A DNA stretch of 64,000 nt, from assembly GCA_003577105.1 (NCBI GenBank), contig QEUQ01000016.1, positions 1 through 64,000 on the forward strand. Direction: 5' to 3'. The DNA is from Acidobacteriota bacterium (lineage in GTDB: Bacteria > Actinomycetota > Acidimicrobiia > ATN3). Below, piece by piece: positions 54,847 to 62,965 of this stretch; position 1 is the first letter of the stretch, and every line of letters begins with the position of its first letter. The notes below the pieces were generated by a model. That model worked only from the letters and a program-made list of their open reading frames with translations, did not search any database and was not told the DNA's origin. A program made the position numbers and the translations under genes.

Positions 54847-56193
54847 TTACTGAAGGACCCTGACTGACGCTTGCTCGACTGCGTCACACAACAGGTCGAT
54901 CTCTTCCAGGGTGATGGAGAGTGGCGGCATCAGCACAACCACATCTCCGAGCGGCCTGATCGCCACACCGAATTCACGCGCCGCTTCACAGACGCGGCCG
55001 CCGACTCGCTCACCGGGCGGAAACATCTCGCCCGTCAGTGGATCGGCAACAAGTTCGATACCTGCCATCAGGCCCTTAGACCTGACGTCACCGACGTTAG
55101 CCGCGCCTCGGAACTTCTCCAGGCGAAGCTCCAGCCGCTCGATCTTCCCCATGAGCGACTCAAGCGTTTGCTCGTCGTCAAAGATCTTCAGATTCTCCAG
55201 CCCCACCGCGCACGCCAGAGGATTGCCGGTATAGGTGTGTCCGTGAAAGAAAGTCTTGAACTCGTCGTAGCGTCCAAGGAATGCTGAGAAGATCTCCTCG
55301 GTGGCGACAGCGGCAGAGAGCGGAAGGTAGCCGCCCGTTAGCCCCTTGCCTACGACCATCAGATCGGGGGAGACGTCTTCGTGCTCGCAAGCAAACATGG
55401 CGCCGGTACGCCCGAAACCTGTGGCCACCTCGTCACAGATCAACAGCACCTCGTGCCGGTCGCATAGCTCTCTCACACCGGCAAGGAATCCGCTGGGGTG
55501 AACGATGATCCCGGCCGCGCCCTGAACCAAAGGTTCGACAATCACCGCTGCCACGCCACCCGCGTTTTCGGCTAGAAGGGCGTCCATTTTGCTCAAGCAG
55601 TAGTCCCGGCAGTTCTCCGGTGCGCAGTCTCCCGACGGAGATCTATATGGAAACGGCGTGGGCGAATGAAGAGCCTCGAATAGCAACGGCTCAAATGCCG
55701 CGTGAAATGTCTCTATCCCCCCGACGCTGACGGCGCCGAGGGTATCGCCGTGATAGGCCAGGTCCAGTCCGACAAACTTCGTCCGCCTGACCTCCCCCGA
55801 ATGCTGCCAGTACTGGTATGCCATCTTGAGCGCGATCTCGACCGCAGACGCGCCGTTTTCCGCATAAAAGACTCTCGACAATCCCGCCGGAGCAATTCCG
55901 CAAAGCTTCTCGGCCAACTCGATTGCGGGCGGATTCGACATGCCGAGCATTGTCGAGTGCGCGATCCGCCCTGCTTGCTCGGAAAGGGCCCTGTCCAGAC
56001 GGGGATTGCAGTGGCCGTGGACGTTGCACCACAGAGACGAGACGCCGTCGAGGTATCGCCTGCCTTCCGTGTCGATCAGCCAGTTGCCCTCGCCGCGCTC
56101 AATGATCAGCGGCTCCTGAGAGAGCCACTCCTCCATCTGAGTGAAGGGATGCCACAAGTAGCGGTGATCGAGTTGTCCGAGGTTGTCCGTCAA
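54847..56193 (-). CDS. bioA: Adenosylmethionine-8-amino-7-oxononanoate aminotransferase
   Basis: Class III PLP aminotransferase using SAM as amino donor to make 7,8-diaminopelargonate. The 448 residues include LWHPFTQMEEW at the N-terminus (BioA signature), YAENGASAVEIALKMA, CDEVATGFGRTG with Asp254, and the Schiff-base Lys283 in VVGKGLTGGYLPLSA. Its start overlaps the bioB stop (ATGA). Confidence 0.95.
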   Translation of the reverse strand: MTDNLGQLDHRYLWHPFTQMEEWLSQEPLIIERGEGNWLIDTEGRRYLDGVSSLWCNVHGHCNPRLDRALSEQAGRIAHSTMLGMSNPPAIELAEKLCGIAPAGLSRVFYAENGASAVEIALKMAYQYWQHSGEVRRTKFVGLDLAYHGDTLGAVSVGGIETFHAAFEPLLFEALHSPTPFPYRSPSGDCAPENCRDYCLSKMDALLAENAGGVAAVIVEPLVQGAAGIIVHPSGFLAGVRELCDRHEVLLICDEVATGFGRTGAMFACEHEDVSPDLMVVGKGLTGGYLPLSAAVATEEIFSAFLGRYDEFKTFFHGHTYTGNPLACAVGLENLKIFDDEQTLESLMGKIERLELRLEKFRGAANVGDVRSKGLMAGIELVADPLTGEMFPPGERVGGRVCEAAREFGVAIRPLGDVVVLMPPLSITLEEIDLLCDAVEQASVRVLQ

Positions 56194-57323
56194 TCGTTCG
56201 CCTTGACCTTGACCGGCGTGACGGGGATTGCCGCGGCACTATCTCGCCCCAGGTAACCAGGCTTCTCGGCGCCCGGCGCCATGAAGCGAGGGCGCTCGCC
56301 GGGCACAAACGAGACGATCCCTTCGTGCGCCCTGTGATTCACAACAGGTCGGCCCAGATCTTCAAGCATTTGCATATCGTCATCGGCGCTGCGGCCAAGA
56401 GTCGTCAAGTAGTCGCCAACAATCAATCCGTTGATCCCCGCATACATGCCAAACGACTGAAGCTCACGTAAGACTTCCTCGCGTCCTCCCGCATAGCGAA
56501 GCAGCACACTAGGAAGCACGAGACGAAAGAGTGCAATGGTCTGGACCGCCTCGCGCGGGTCGAGCATTGCCGAGTCACCAAGAGGAGTGCCGGGCCGGGG
56601 ATTCAAGAAATTGAGCGGGACCTCCATGACCCCGATGTCGCGCAACTCGAAAGCGAGCTCTAGGCGCTGCAAAACCGTCTCGCCCATCCCGAAAATTCCA
56701 CCGGAACAGAGTTCCATGCCGGCGTCCCTTGCGACTATGCAGGTGTTGCGGCGATCGTCATAGGTGTGAGTAGTGCAGACCTCAGGAAAGAAGCTTCGGG
56801 AGGTCTCAAGATTGTGGTTGTAGGTCTCAACCCCCGCTTCCACAAGGCGTTCTGCCTGGTCCTTGGTCAAGATTCCTAGTGAGCAAGCGACACCCACGTT
56901 TGTATTGGCGCGCACCGCCTTGACCCCCTCGATGACCTTGTCGAAGAGATTCTTGTCCGGCCCTTGAACCGCAACGACGATGCAGAAGTGCGATCCGCCG
57001 AGGCGCTCGGTCGTCTTGGCAGCGTCGACTAGAACTTCCGCATCTACCATCGGGTGCACGTCGATATCGGTGCTGTGCCTGACGCTTTGCGAACAGAAAG
57101 CGCAATCCTCGGGGCACGCGCCCGTCTTGGCAGAGATGATCGACTCGAGCTCAACGCCATCTCCGCAATACTCGATCAGCACGCGGTGTGAGAGCGCTAC
57201 GAGCGCGGGAAGCTCTGTGAGGGGCAGCTCTGCAACAGCCATGGCCTCCTCAAAGCTGAGCAGTTTGCGCTCTTCGAGCAGGCGATTCTCTGCCGCGTCG
57301 AGTGGATGAGGACTTGCGATCAC
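56190..57323 (-). CDS. bioB: Biotin synthase (radical SAM)
   Basis: Inserts sulfur into dethiobiotin. The 377 residues contain the radical-SAM cluster C-x3-C-x2-C (Cys70, Cys74, Cys77) in KTGACPEDCAFCSQS, ETYNHNLETS, and LNFLNPRPGTPLGD. Start is GTG. First gene of the operon bioB-bioA-bioF-bioD, divergent from the DUF2269 gene. The 112-base upstream gap has AT-rich TATATATTA, but I found no BirA, BioR or BioQ box. Genes for pimeloyl-ACP supply are absent from the window. Confidence 0.95.
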   Translation of the reverse strand: MIASPHPLDAAENRLLEERKLLSFEEAMAVAELPLTELPALVALSHRVLIEYCGDGVELESIISAKTGACPEDCAFCSQSVRHSTDIDVHPMVDAEVLVDAAKTTERLGGSHFCIVVAVQGPDKNLFDKVIEGVKAVRANTNVGVACSLGILTKDQAERLVEAGVETYNHNLETSRSFFPEVCTTHTYDDRRNTCIVARDAGMELCSGGIFGMGETVLQRLELAFELRDIGVMEVPLNFLNPRPGTPLGDSAMLDPREAVQTIALFRLVLPSVLLRYAGGREEVLRELQSFGMYAGINGLIVGDYLTTLGRSADDDMQMLEDLGRPVVNHRAHEGIVSFVPGERPRFMAPGAEKPGYLGRDSAAAIPVTPVKVKAND

Positions 57324-57435
57324 GTAGTTGCTCCGTTGATCGGGGGGAGTCAGAAAACCACAGGATTTCCAGGTCGAGCCTATATATTACCTAGCGCCGA
57401 ATATGCGGCCTTTCCGGCATCAACAAGGAGACATC

Positions 57436-57996
57436 ATGGGCCCGGGTTCCTTCCTCTACAAACTCGCCGTATACCTCCATGTGACGAGCGCCATCCTGGG
57501 TTTCGGCTCGGTCTTCTTCATGGGGCTCTACGGAAAGGCTGCTTCAGAAAAGAAGGGCAAAGAGGGCCACGCGATCAGCGAGGCGGCGAACAAAGTTGGC
57601 GAAGGTGTCGCGACGCCCTTCATTTATGCGGTGCTTGTAACCGGAATCCTCATGGTTCTTTTCAGTAAGGGATCATTGAAGTGGTCGGCGTTGTGGATCT
57701 GGCTCGCAATCGCGCTCTTCGTGATTGCGTTGGGAATCTCACACGGACTGCATCGCCCGAACCTCAAGGCGATGCTTGCTCTTTCCGGTGAACTCGCCGA
57801 GATGGGGCCACCCCCTGGCGCCGGCGGCGGTGCTGGAGACGGCAACGACGCCGGCCCTCCGGCCGGCGGCCCTCCCCCACAGGCAATTGAGCTCGAAGCA
57901 AGGGGCAAGAAGGCGGCGATTTACGGGAGCATCCTGAACCTTCTCGTGTTGGTGACTCTCGTTCTAATGGTCTGGAAGCCGGGAGCCGGTTCCTAG
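57436..57996 (+). CDS. DUF2269-like integral membrane protein
   Basis: A 186-residue protein with four hydrophobic helices (about 10-30, 55-75, 80-100, 160-180) and HVTSAILGFGSVF at the N-terminus, resembling DUF2269 proteins. A Gly/Pro-rich loop (about 122-147) precedes the last helix. ATG 57436 has AAGGAG six bases upstream, better than the longer TTG-type start at 57403. The histidines in helix 1 and 3 could bind haem or metal, but no function is known. Its stop overlaps the convergent MaoC-like gene (CTAG). Confidence 0.78.
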   Translation: MGPGSFLYKLAVYLHVTSAILGFGSVFFMGLYGKAASEKKGKEGHAISEAANKVGEGVATPFIYAVLVTGILMVLFSKGSLKWSALWIWLAIALFVIALGISHGLHRPNLKAMLALSGELAEMGPPPGAGGGAGDGNDAGPPAGGPPPQAIELEARGKKAAIYGSILNLLVLVTLVLMVWKPGAGS

Positions 57997-58793
57997 CCTG
58001 CCTTGCGAATCCGATAGATGGCGTGGTGCTCGACCTTCGCGACCACTTGCGCGTCGTTAGTGACGATCACCACGTCCATATCGAGGAACTCATGCCCCTT
58101 CTTCTCGTAGACATCCGTAAGGCGACCTCTCACCGAGACCTTGTCACCGAAATGGACCAGCCCCATGTGGCGAATCACGCTACCTACGTGAATCCACGGA
58201 CCAAGAGCCACATTTGCCGCCAGCTGAAAGTTCACGATTGAAAGCAAGAAGCCGGGGTGTGCAATCGCCTTGTCTTCGTAGACGGTCAGCGTCTCGCGCA
58301 CGGATTCCAGGTATGCCTTGGACTTGGCCTCGTCAAAGGTGAAGTTGAGCGACCCCAGATCTCCTGCCACGCAGGCAGCTTTCAGCGCTTGGGCCTCGGC
58401 CGGAATTCGCTCAGATGGCATCGGTACTTCGGGGTATTCACCAACCGGGGGAACTACCGGAGGCTCAGATGGAATCGAAGCGCTGCCTTGCCCGAGCACT
58501 TGGCCCTCGCGAGTCAGCTGAATTTCGTACTTGCCATCACCAGCCTCGATTGCTGCAGCCGTCACCTCTTCGCCGTCGTAGCACGGAGCGAGGAAACGCG
58601 CGTCGGCCTCACCGCTCTCAAGCCACTGCGGCCCAAGCGCCTCGACTACCGGATGTGTCATGTACGCGTAGACGGTGACCCCGGGAACAAGGCCGCCCCG
58701 AAAGCCGTAGTCCTTGGCTACATCATCCGCATGAATCCGATTCTCCGAGTCTGCCGCGTTATTGAAGGCCGTTAGGGACCAGGTCTGCATCAT
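57993..58793 (-). CDS. MaoC-like double-hotdog protein
   Basis: A 266-residue cytosolic protein with two hotdog halves. The N-terminal half, DDVAKDYGFRGGLVPGVTVYAYMTHPVVEA, resembles the substrate-loop of MaoC/FAS1B-type hydratases; the second half ends DMDVVIVTNDAQVVAKVEHHAIYRI. The usual MaoC Asp-x4-His dyad is not clearly preserved, so hydratase or thioesterase activity is uncertain. AGAGGAGG stands before two adjacent ATGs (58793/58790). Next upstream on the same strand is an enoyl-CoA hydratase gene, suggesting a shared acyl-CoA pathway. Confidence 0.72.
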   Translation of the reverse strand: MMQTWSLTAFNNAADSENRIHADDVAKDYGFRGGLVPGVTVYAYMTHPVVEALGPQWLESGEADARFLAPCYDGEEVTAAAIEAGDGKYEIQLTREGQVLGQGSASIPSEPPVVPPVGEYPEVPMPSERIPAEAQALKAACVAGDLGSLNFTFDEAKSKAYLESVRETLTVYEDKAIAHPGFLLSIVNFQLAANVALGPWIHVGSVIRHMGLVHFGDKVSVRGRLTDVYEKKGHEFLDMDVVIVTNDAQVVAKVEHHAIYRIRKAG

Positions 58794-58802
58794 CGACCTC
58801 CT

Positions 58803-59639
58803 CTAGCTCTGTCCGGCACTGGTGAAGTCCGGATCGCGGCGCTGCATGAACGCCGAGATCGCTTCCCGGAAATCAGCCGATGCGATCGCTTCAATTTGGC
58901 TCTTTGCCTCCGCCTTAAGCGCCTTCTCGATCTTTCGGGTGGGTGCCTTGGTGATCAACTCTTTGGCAAGGCGGATCGCCGTGGGCGAGCGACGGACTAC
59001 CTCTGCCGCAGAGTCCGCCACGACTTGATCAAGCTCATCGGCGGTCACGACTTGCGCGACCGCACCAATTGCGTGTGCCTCCAGAGCGCCGATCCGACGC
59101 CCCGTGAGAATCAGCTGCTTTGCAATTGAGACGCCCGTGCTCCGCGCGAGCCGCACCGTGCCGCCCATGTCGGGAACTAGACCGTAGTTAGTCTCGAGAA
59201 GTCCGAAGGTCGCATCTTCGACCGCTATTGTGAAGTCGCATGCGAGAGCGAGCTGCCACCCTGCGCCGAGCGCGTATCCCTGTACCGCTGCAATCGAGAC
59301 AAATGGTCCGTATTCCAGCCACGAGAAGGCATCTTGAAGGCGCATGATCTCAGCGAGGGGATCAACCGCTTTGCCCTCTGTTTCACCTCCCCCCGCAACT
59401 GCGCTCGAGAGCGAACCGAGGAGGCCGCCTCCAAGGCTGCTCAAGTCCAGACCAGACGAGAAAGACTGGCCCTCTCCGGAGAGAACTACGACTCTTGTTT
59501 GCTCCTCTCCCAGGATCGTCTGGCCGGTCTCGTAAAGGGCCTCCCAGACCTCGCCGCTCAACGCGTTGCGCTTTTCGGGGCGGTTGAGCTTGACTCGCGT
59601 TATCGGGCCGTCTCGCTCGATGAGAACTACGTCGGACAT
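58803..59639 (-). CDS. Enoyl-CoA hydratase/isomerase (crotonase) family protein
   Basis: A 278-residue crotonase. The N-terminal ITRVKLNRPEKRNALSGEVW holds the CoA-binding segment, GQSFSSGLDLSSL the first oxyanion loop, and AAVQGYALGAGWQLALACDF the second; ETNYGLVPDMGG follows. Hydratase Glu residues are replaced or shifted (TNYG), so an isomerase or other CoA reaction is as likely. The true start is ATG 59639 with GGAGAT upstream; the longer frame to 59969 is an artefact. Nine bases separate it from the MaoC-like gene. Confidence 0.88.
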   Translation of the reverse strand: MSDVVLIERDGPITRVKLNRPEKRNALSGEVWEALYETGQTILGEEQTRVVVLSGEGQSFSSGLDLSSLGGGLLGSLSSAVAGGGETEGKAVDPLAEIMRLQDAFSWLEYGPFVSIAAVQGYALGAGWQLALACDFTIAVEDATFGLLETNYGLVPDMGGTVRLARSTGVSIAKQLILTGRRIGALEAHAIGAVAQVVTADELDQVVADSAAEVVRRSPTAIRLAKELITKAPTRKIEKALKAEAKSQIEAIASADFREAISAFMQRRDPDFTSAGQS

Positions 59640-59784
59640 CTGATCTCCAATCGAATCCGGACAAAATCGGTCCAGTACTTGGGCTCTGGCGCCGCGATGC
59701 GACGAAACTTGTAGCCGGAGATCGCCACAATCAAACTTGGTGCGGTCACCGACAGCTCCGCCTTGACTGATTCGAGTCGCTAAA

Positions 59785-61101
59785 TTGCCTTCAACCTCGA
59801 AAGACCGCCGCAGCTTGGCCGCAAGGCTAACCCGCGAGCCCCGCGCGGCACAGTTGACGCTTGCGATTTCGCTCGTGGCGGTTGTCTGGCTGTATTGGGA
59901 CGCCATGCATCCGGTCTTCAAGGACCTCGACATGTACCACCGTATCGGTCTCGGTCCATATGAAGGCACCTATTGGAAAGACCCCTACTGGAATACCGGG
60001 CCACCGTTCTTCCAAGTCTTCGTAATGCCCGTCGTGGTCTTCTATCAGTTGGTGCCGTCAGTGGGCATGCGCCTCGCTCTGGTCTTCTTCTGGAACCTGG
60101 CCCTGTCGATAGCCGTGACTTCGGTCTCTGTCCGCTCACTTGCCGCATCCATTGACGACAGGGGGCGGACCGTGATCGGACCCGTACCCGCCGTCATCTA
60201 CATATGCGCTTGGCTATGCACACTCCCGCTGCTGCGTGCCAACTTCCACCTACAGCAAATCAATCTCGTTCCAACACTTCTCTGCGTACTTGCCTTTGCA
60301 CGGCTGGGCCGACGGCGAGACGACAGCCTGGCCGGAGTTCTAACGGGACTCGCGGCGAGCATCAAGGTCGCGCCGGTCGTACTCCTGCCCTACTTCTGGC
60401 GGCGATGGAGGACGCTTGGCGCCGCACTGGCAACAGGTGCGGTGCTTGCAGTGATACCGGCCCTCATCTACGGAATTCCCACCCTCATTAACGCGTGGCG
60501 CTTTTGGCTCTTCGAATCGATCCCCGCCCAAAAGGGTGCACGGGAAATCCTCAACATTTCGGTACCCGGTCTGATGCATCGCCTGGTGGATCAGGCCGAT
60601 CCGGCTTCGGTGAGGGAATTCAACACGGTGCTCTTGAATCTGGGGCCGGGATGGGCCGAGGCGCTCGGAGCACTGATTGGTTTTGGAGCGGTCGCCCTCC
60701 TCTATTTCGCGATTTGGCGCGGCCCAAAGAAGCGCGCGCCGATGGCAGACCTGGCGGTCCTCCTACCCGCCGCCAACTTGGCAGGCGCGGTGGCGTGGCA
60801 GCATCACTTGGTCAGCCTGCTACCCGCGTACGCGCTGATCCTGATCTACCTAACTTCAAGTTCGGGCGGGCAGAGGCGAAAGAGGGCGGTCGCTGCCATG
60901 CTCGGCGCGTCGCTTGCGTTGAGCTACCTACAGTTTCTCCACGGCCCGCAAGCAATCAGGGCGCTTTGGATTGGGGCGAACGCTTTCGGCTCAGTGACGA
61001 TCTCGGCGTACTTGGCGATACTCGCGGCCCTCCTCGCCCGCAACGACAACCTGTACGAACCCGGCACGCTCACGGCACCCGCGACCCCCCAACCGTCTTA
61101 G
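59785..61101 (+). CDS. GT87-like polyprenol-phosphate mannosyltransferase (DUF2029)
   Basis: A 438-residue GT-C type membrane protein with about eleven helices. An early outer-loop acidic site is at KDLDMYHRIG, followed by LRANFHLQQINLVPTLLCVL and LAASIKVAPVVLLPYFWRR, the family pattern of the actinobacterial mannosyltransferases that elongate lipomannan or arabinan outside the membrane. It would use polyprenyl-phospho-mannose, possibly made by a GT2 enzyme such as that at 14053 (inference). TTG start without a clear ribosome site. The stop overlaps the convergent mazF-type gene (TTAG). Confidence 0.83.
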   Translation: MPSTSKDRRSLAARLTREPRAAQLTLAISLVAVVWLYWDAMHPVFKDLDMYHRIGLGPYEGTYWKDPYWNTGPPFFQVFVMPVVVFYQLVPSVGMRLALVFFWNLALSIAVTSVSVRSLAASIDDRGRTVIGPVPAVIYICAWLCTLPLLRANFHLQQINLVPTLLCVLAFARLGRRRDDSLAGVLTGLAASIKVAPVVLLPYFWRRWRTLGAALATGAVLAVIPALIYGIPTLINAWRFWLFESIPAQKGAREILNISVPGLMHRLVDQADPASVREFNTVLLNLGPGWAEALGALIGFGAVALLYFAIWRGPKKRAPMADLAVLLPAANLAGAVAWQHHLVSLLPAYALILIYLTSSSGGQRRKRAVAAMLGASLALSYLQFLHGPQAIRALWIGANAFGSVTISAYLAILAALLARNDNLYEPGTLTAPATPQPS

Positions 61102-61412
61102 CAGTCAAGTGCCGCGGCTACGGCCGAGCAAATCTCGCGACGCCTAGACTCGCCGAGCGTGCCCGCAATAGAGGTGAGCAGCTTCTTAGATACCGGTTGG
61201 AGATTGTCAAGTGACGCCACACATTCGACATCGAGACCTTCTTCAGTGCCGAGCGCAATCTCGGTCGGTATTCGCCGAACAGTCTTGGTCACGGGGGCAA
61301 CAAGAACTCGATTGAGCACCGGAATCGCCTCGTTGCGGGTGACTACAAGCACGGGCCGTCTCTTCCCCTCTGCCGTCGCCCACCAGATCTCTCCCTGAGC
61401 GGGCTCCTTCAC
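61098..61412 (-). CDS. MazF/PemK-family mRNA interferase toxin
   Basis: A 104-residue protein with the family start QGEIWWATAEGKRRPVLVVTR, central VAPVTKTVRRIPTEIALGT and C-terminal VASLDNLQPVSKKLL. These include the Arg and Thr/Ser residues of the RNase site. Partner of the ribbon-helix-helix protein upstream, with a four-base overlap. It would cleave mRNA when free of antitoxin. The substrate sequence cannot be read. Confidence 0.88.
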   Translation of the reverse strand: MKEPAQGEIWWATAEGKRRPVLVVTRNEAIPVLNRVLVAPVTKTVRRIPTEIALGTEEGLDVECVASLDNLQPVSKKLLTSIAGTLGESRRREICSAVAAALDC

Positions 61413-61651
61413 CAGGGTTCCTCAGTGATCATGCGCGCTGTGTCGCGATCCGACCAAAGATCGTCATCAGGTGGGATGCGCGAGTAGCCAACGACGAGAG
61501 CCTCGCCAATCAAGTCTCGTTTGACGCGATCCACATAGGCCTCAAGCGCACGCCGGACCGCGTCCGACCGCGACGACACGATCTCTCTATCGACCAGTGC
61601 GTCGACCGCGCCGAGCAGGCTATCGTCGATTCGCGTAACGAGTTGCGCCAT
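61409..61651 (-). CDS. Ribbon-helix-helix antitoxin of the MazF pair
   Basis: An 80-residue protein. Residues 1-45 form the DNA-binding ribbon-helix-helix (LVTRIDDSLLGAVDALVDRE, then SRSDAVRRALEAYV), and the C-terminal 30 residues (DDDLWSDRDTARMITEEPW) form the acidic tail that blocks MazF. It likely represses its own operon through the dyad just upstream. Short and complete; overlaps the toxin start. Confidence 0.88.
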   Translation of the reverse strand: MAQLVTRIDDSLLGAVDALVDREIVSSRSDAVRRALEAYVDRVKRDLIGEALVVGYSRIPPDDDLWSDRDTARMITEEPW

Positions 61652-61654
61652 GCG

Positions 61655-61675
61655 ATTAGCATAACGGATTGTAAT
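61655..61675 (-). promoter_or_regulatory. Imperfect dyad at the toxin-antitoxin promoter
   Basis: ATTAGCAT and ATTGTAAT form a six-of-eight inverted pair across five bases, starting four bases before the antitoxin ATG and covering a minus-strand -10-like TATGCT. Position and shape suit the autorepressor site of ribbon-helix-helix antitoxins. Confidence 0.4.
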
Positions 61676-61759
61676 GCGGGCGGAGAAGTTTTCATCTCTC
61701 GAACGCCGCTTGAGTCTCCCCCGCGACGCGGACTCTCCAAACAGGAGTAATCTCTACCT

Positions 61760-62104
61760 ATGCCCCGAATGCTCATGATCGTAGAGATGCGGCCGATCGA
61801 CCGGGAACATGAACCGGAGTTCAACCGGTGGTACGCACAAGAGCACATCCCCGAAATGCTCGACACCCCGGGGATCATTGCCGCCTCGCGCTACGAGCTA
61901 ACGAACCCGGCCATTCCCGGAACGGCCGACGGCCCAGGGCAGTACATGACTATCTGGGAGATGGAGGCTGACAGCCCAGAAGACGCGCAGGAAGCGTTGA
62001 ACAACGCCATGGGCTCAGGCAGGTGGTCAATGCATGAGTTCATTGACTACGCGAGCATGTCGATTCGATTCTTCAAGCCCCTCTCGGAGCACATCACCAA
62101 GTAG
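61760..62104 (+). CDS. Small dimeric alpha/beta-barrel (EthD/DUF4286-like) protein
   Basis: A 114-residue cytosolic protein. MLMIVEMRPIDREHEPEFNR, WYAQEHIPEMLDTPG and YMTIWEMEADS are typical of ferredoxin-like barrels that dimerise (EthD, DUF4286 and monooxygenase-like families). The HIPE histidine is the usual conserved position. Enzyme or ligand role unknown. ATG start with AGGAG about twelve bases before. Confidence 0.75.
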   Translation: MPRMLMIVEMRPIDREHEPEFNRWYAQEHIPEMLDTPGIIAASRYELTNPAIPGTADGPGQYMTIWEMEADSPEDAQEALNNAMGSGRWSMHEFIDYASMSIRFFKPLSEHITK

Positions 62105-62180
62105 CCGACCGTGCTCAGGCGCGCCGCGACTTCGGGCGAGCGCGCAACGCCGGGGTCAATTCGCTGTCAGAATCACTCGC

Positions 62181-62930
62181 GTGAGCAGTCAAGCTGACGA
62201 GAAACACGGGCAGGCGAGTGAGGATTCCGCCAAGAGGGCGCGTCTTCTCCCCCGCCGGCGCTTGCGAGACGCGCTTAGAGAGGGTGACAGCTACGCTCTA
62301 CTGCTGATCGCCCTTGCCGCACTCTTCATCGTGATACCCATCTTCGGCGGATCCCCAGCCGGACGCTTCGCAAGCGATGTTCTTGTCTCGGGAATCCTCC
62401 TGCTTGGACTACATACATCGCATGTGCGCAATCGCGGCTGGCGCTTTGCCCTCTTGATTGCAGCAATCAACATTGTCGCTGCAGCGTTCGCGCTCTTCTT
62501 CGATTCCAGGCTCGCAACAATCGTCAGTCACAGTTCTTCAGGAGCGCTGCTGCTCCTTACGCCCGCAGTCGTCGTTCGGCGAATACTGAGTCACCGGGTG
62601 GTAGCGGCCGAGACAATTCTTGGGGCGATCTGTGTGTATCTCATGATCGGGTTTGCGTTCGCGTTCGTGTACACAGTGGTAGGGCAGATCTCCAGCCAGC
62701 CGATCCTTGCCGGCCAGCCAGACGGCACGACTCCAAACTACCTGTACTTCAGCTACGTAACGATGACAACGCTCGGCTATGGCGACTTGAGACCAGCGAC
62801 AAAGGCGATGCAATCGCTTGCCGTCGTAGAGGTCCTAACCGGGCAGCTGTTTCTCGCGATTGCGATTGCCAGGCTTGTCACCACATTCCGGCTTCAACGA
62901 CCTCAGACCGAGGTTGACGACGCGAGCTAA
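62181..62930 (+). CDS. Potassium-channel-like membrane protein (Ion_trans_2)
   Basis: From GTG 62181 a protein of 249 residues with a charged cytosolic N-terminus, about four helices without a visible S4 charge ladder, then a helix, a pore loop with the selectivity filter TMTTLGYGDLRP and the last helix. The TLGYGD filter is potassium-type. There is no RCK or cyclic-nucleotide domain; the C-terminus is short (DDAS). The upstream frame to 62034 overlaps the preceding gene and is not coding. Potassium conductance is the likely role. Confidence 0.85.
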   Translation: MSSQADEKHGQASEDSAKRARLLPRRRLRDALREGDSYALLLIALAALFIVIPIFGGSPAGRFASDVLVSGILLLGLHTSHVRNRGWRFALLIAAINIVAAAFALFFDSRLATIVSHSSSGALLLLTPAVVVRRILSHRVVAAETILGAICVYLMIGFAFAFVYTVVGQISSQPILAGQPDGTTPNYLYFSYVTMTTLGYGDLRPATKAMQSLAVVEVLTGQLFLAIAIARLVTTFRLQRPQTEVDDAS

Positions 62931-62965
62931 GGCAACGGCGCAGCAGGTGGGCAAGGAGTGAGCAT

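Noticed and set aside
57324-57435. A biotin-repressor box in the bioB/DUF2269 divergent gap
   Set aside because: I looked for BirA-, BioR- and BioQ-like inverted repeats and found only an AT-rich TATATATTA with no convincing dyad.
59640-59969. N-terminal extension of the enoyl-CoA hydratase frame
   Set aside because: The family starts at ATG 59639, which has its own ribosome site; the extension reads as noise and would fill the divergent promoter region.
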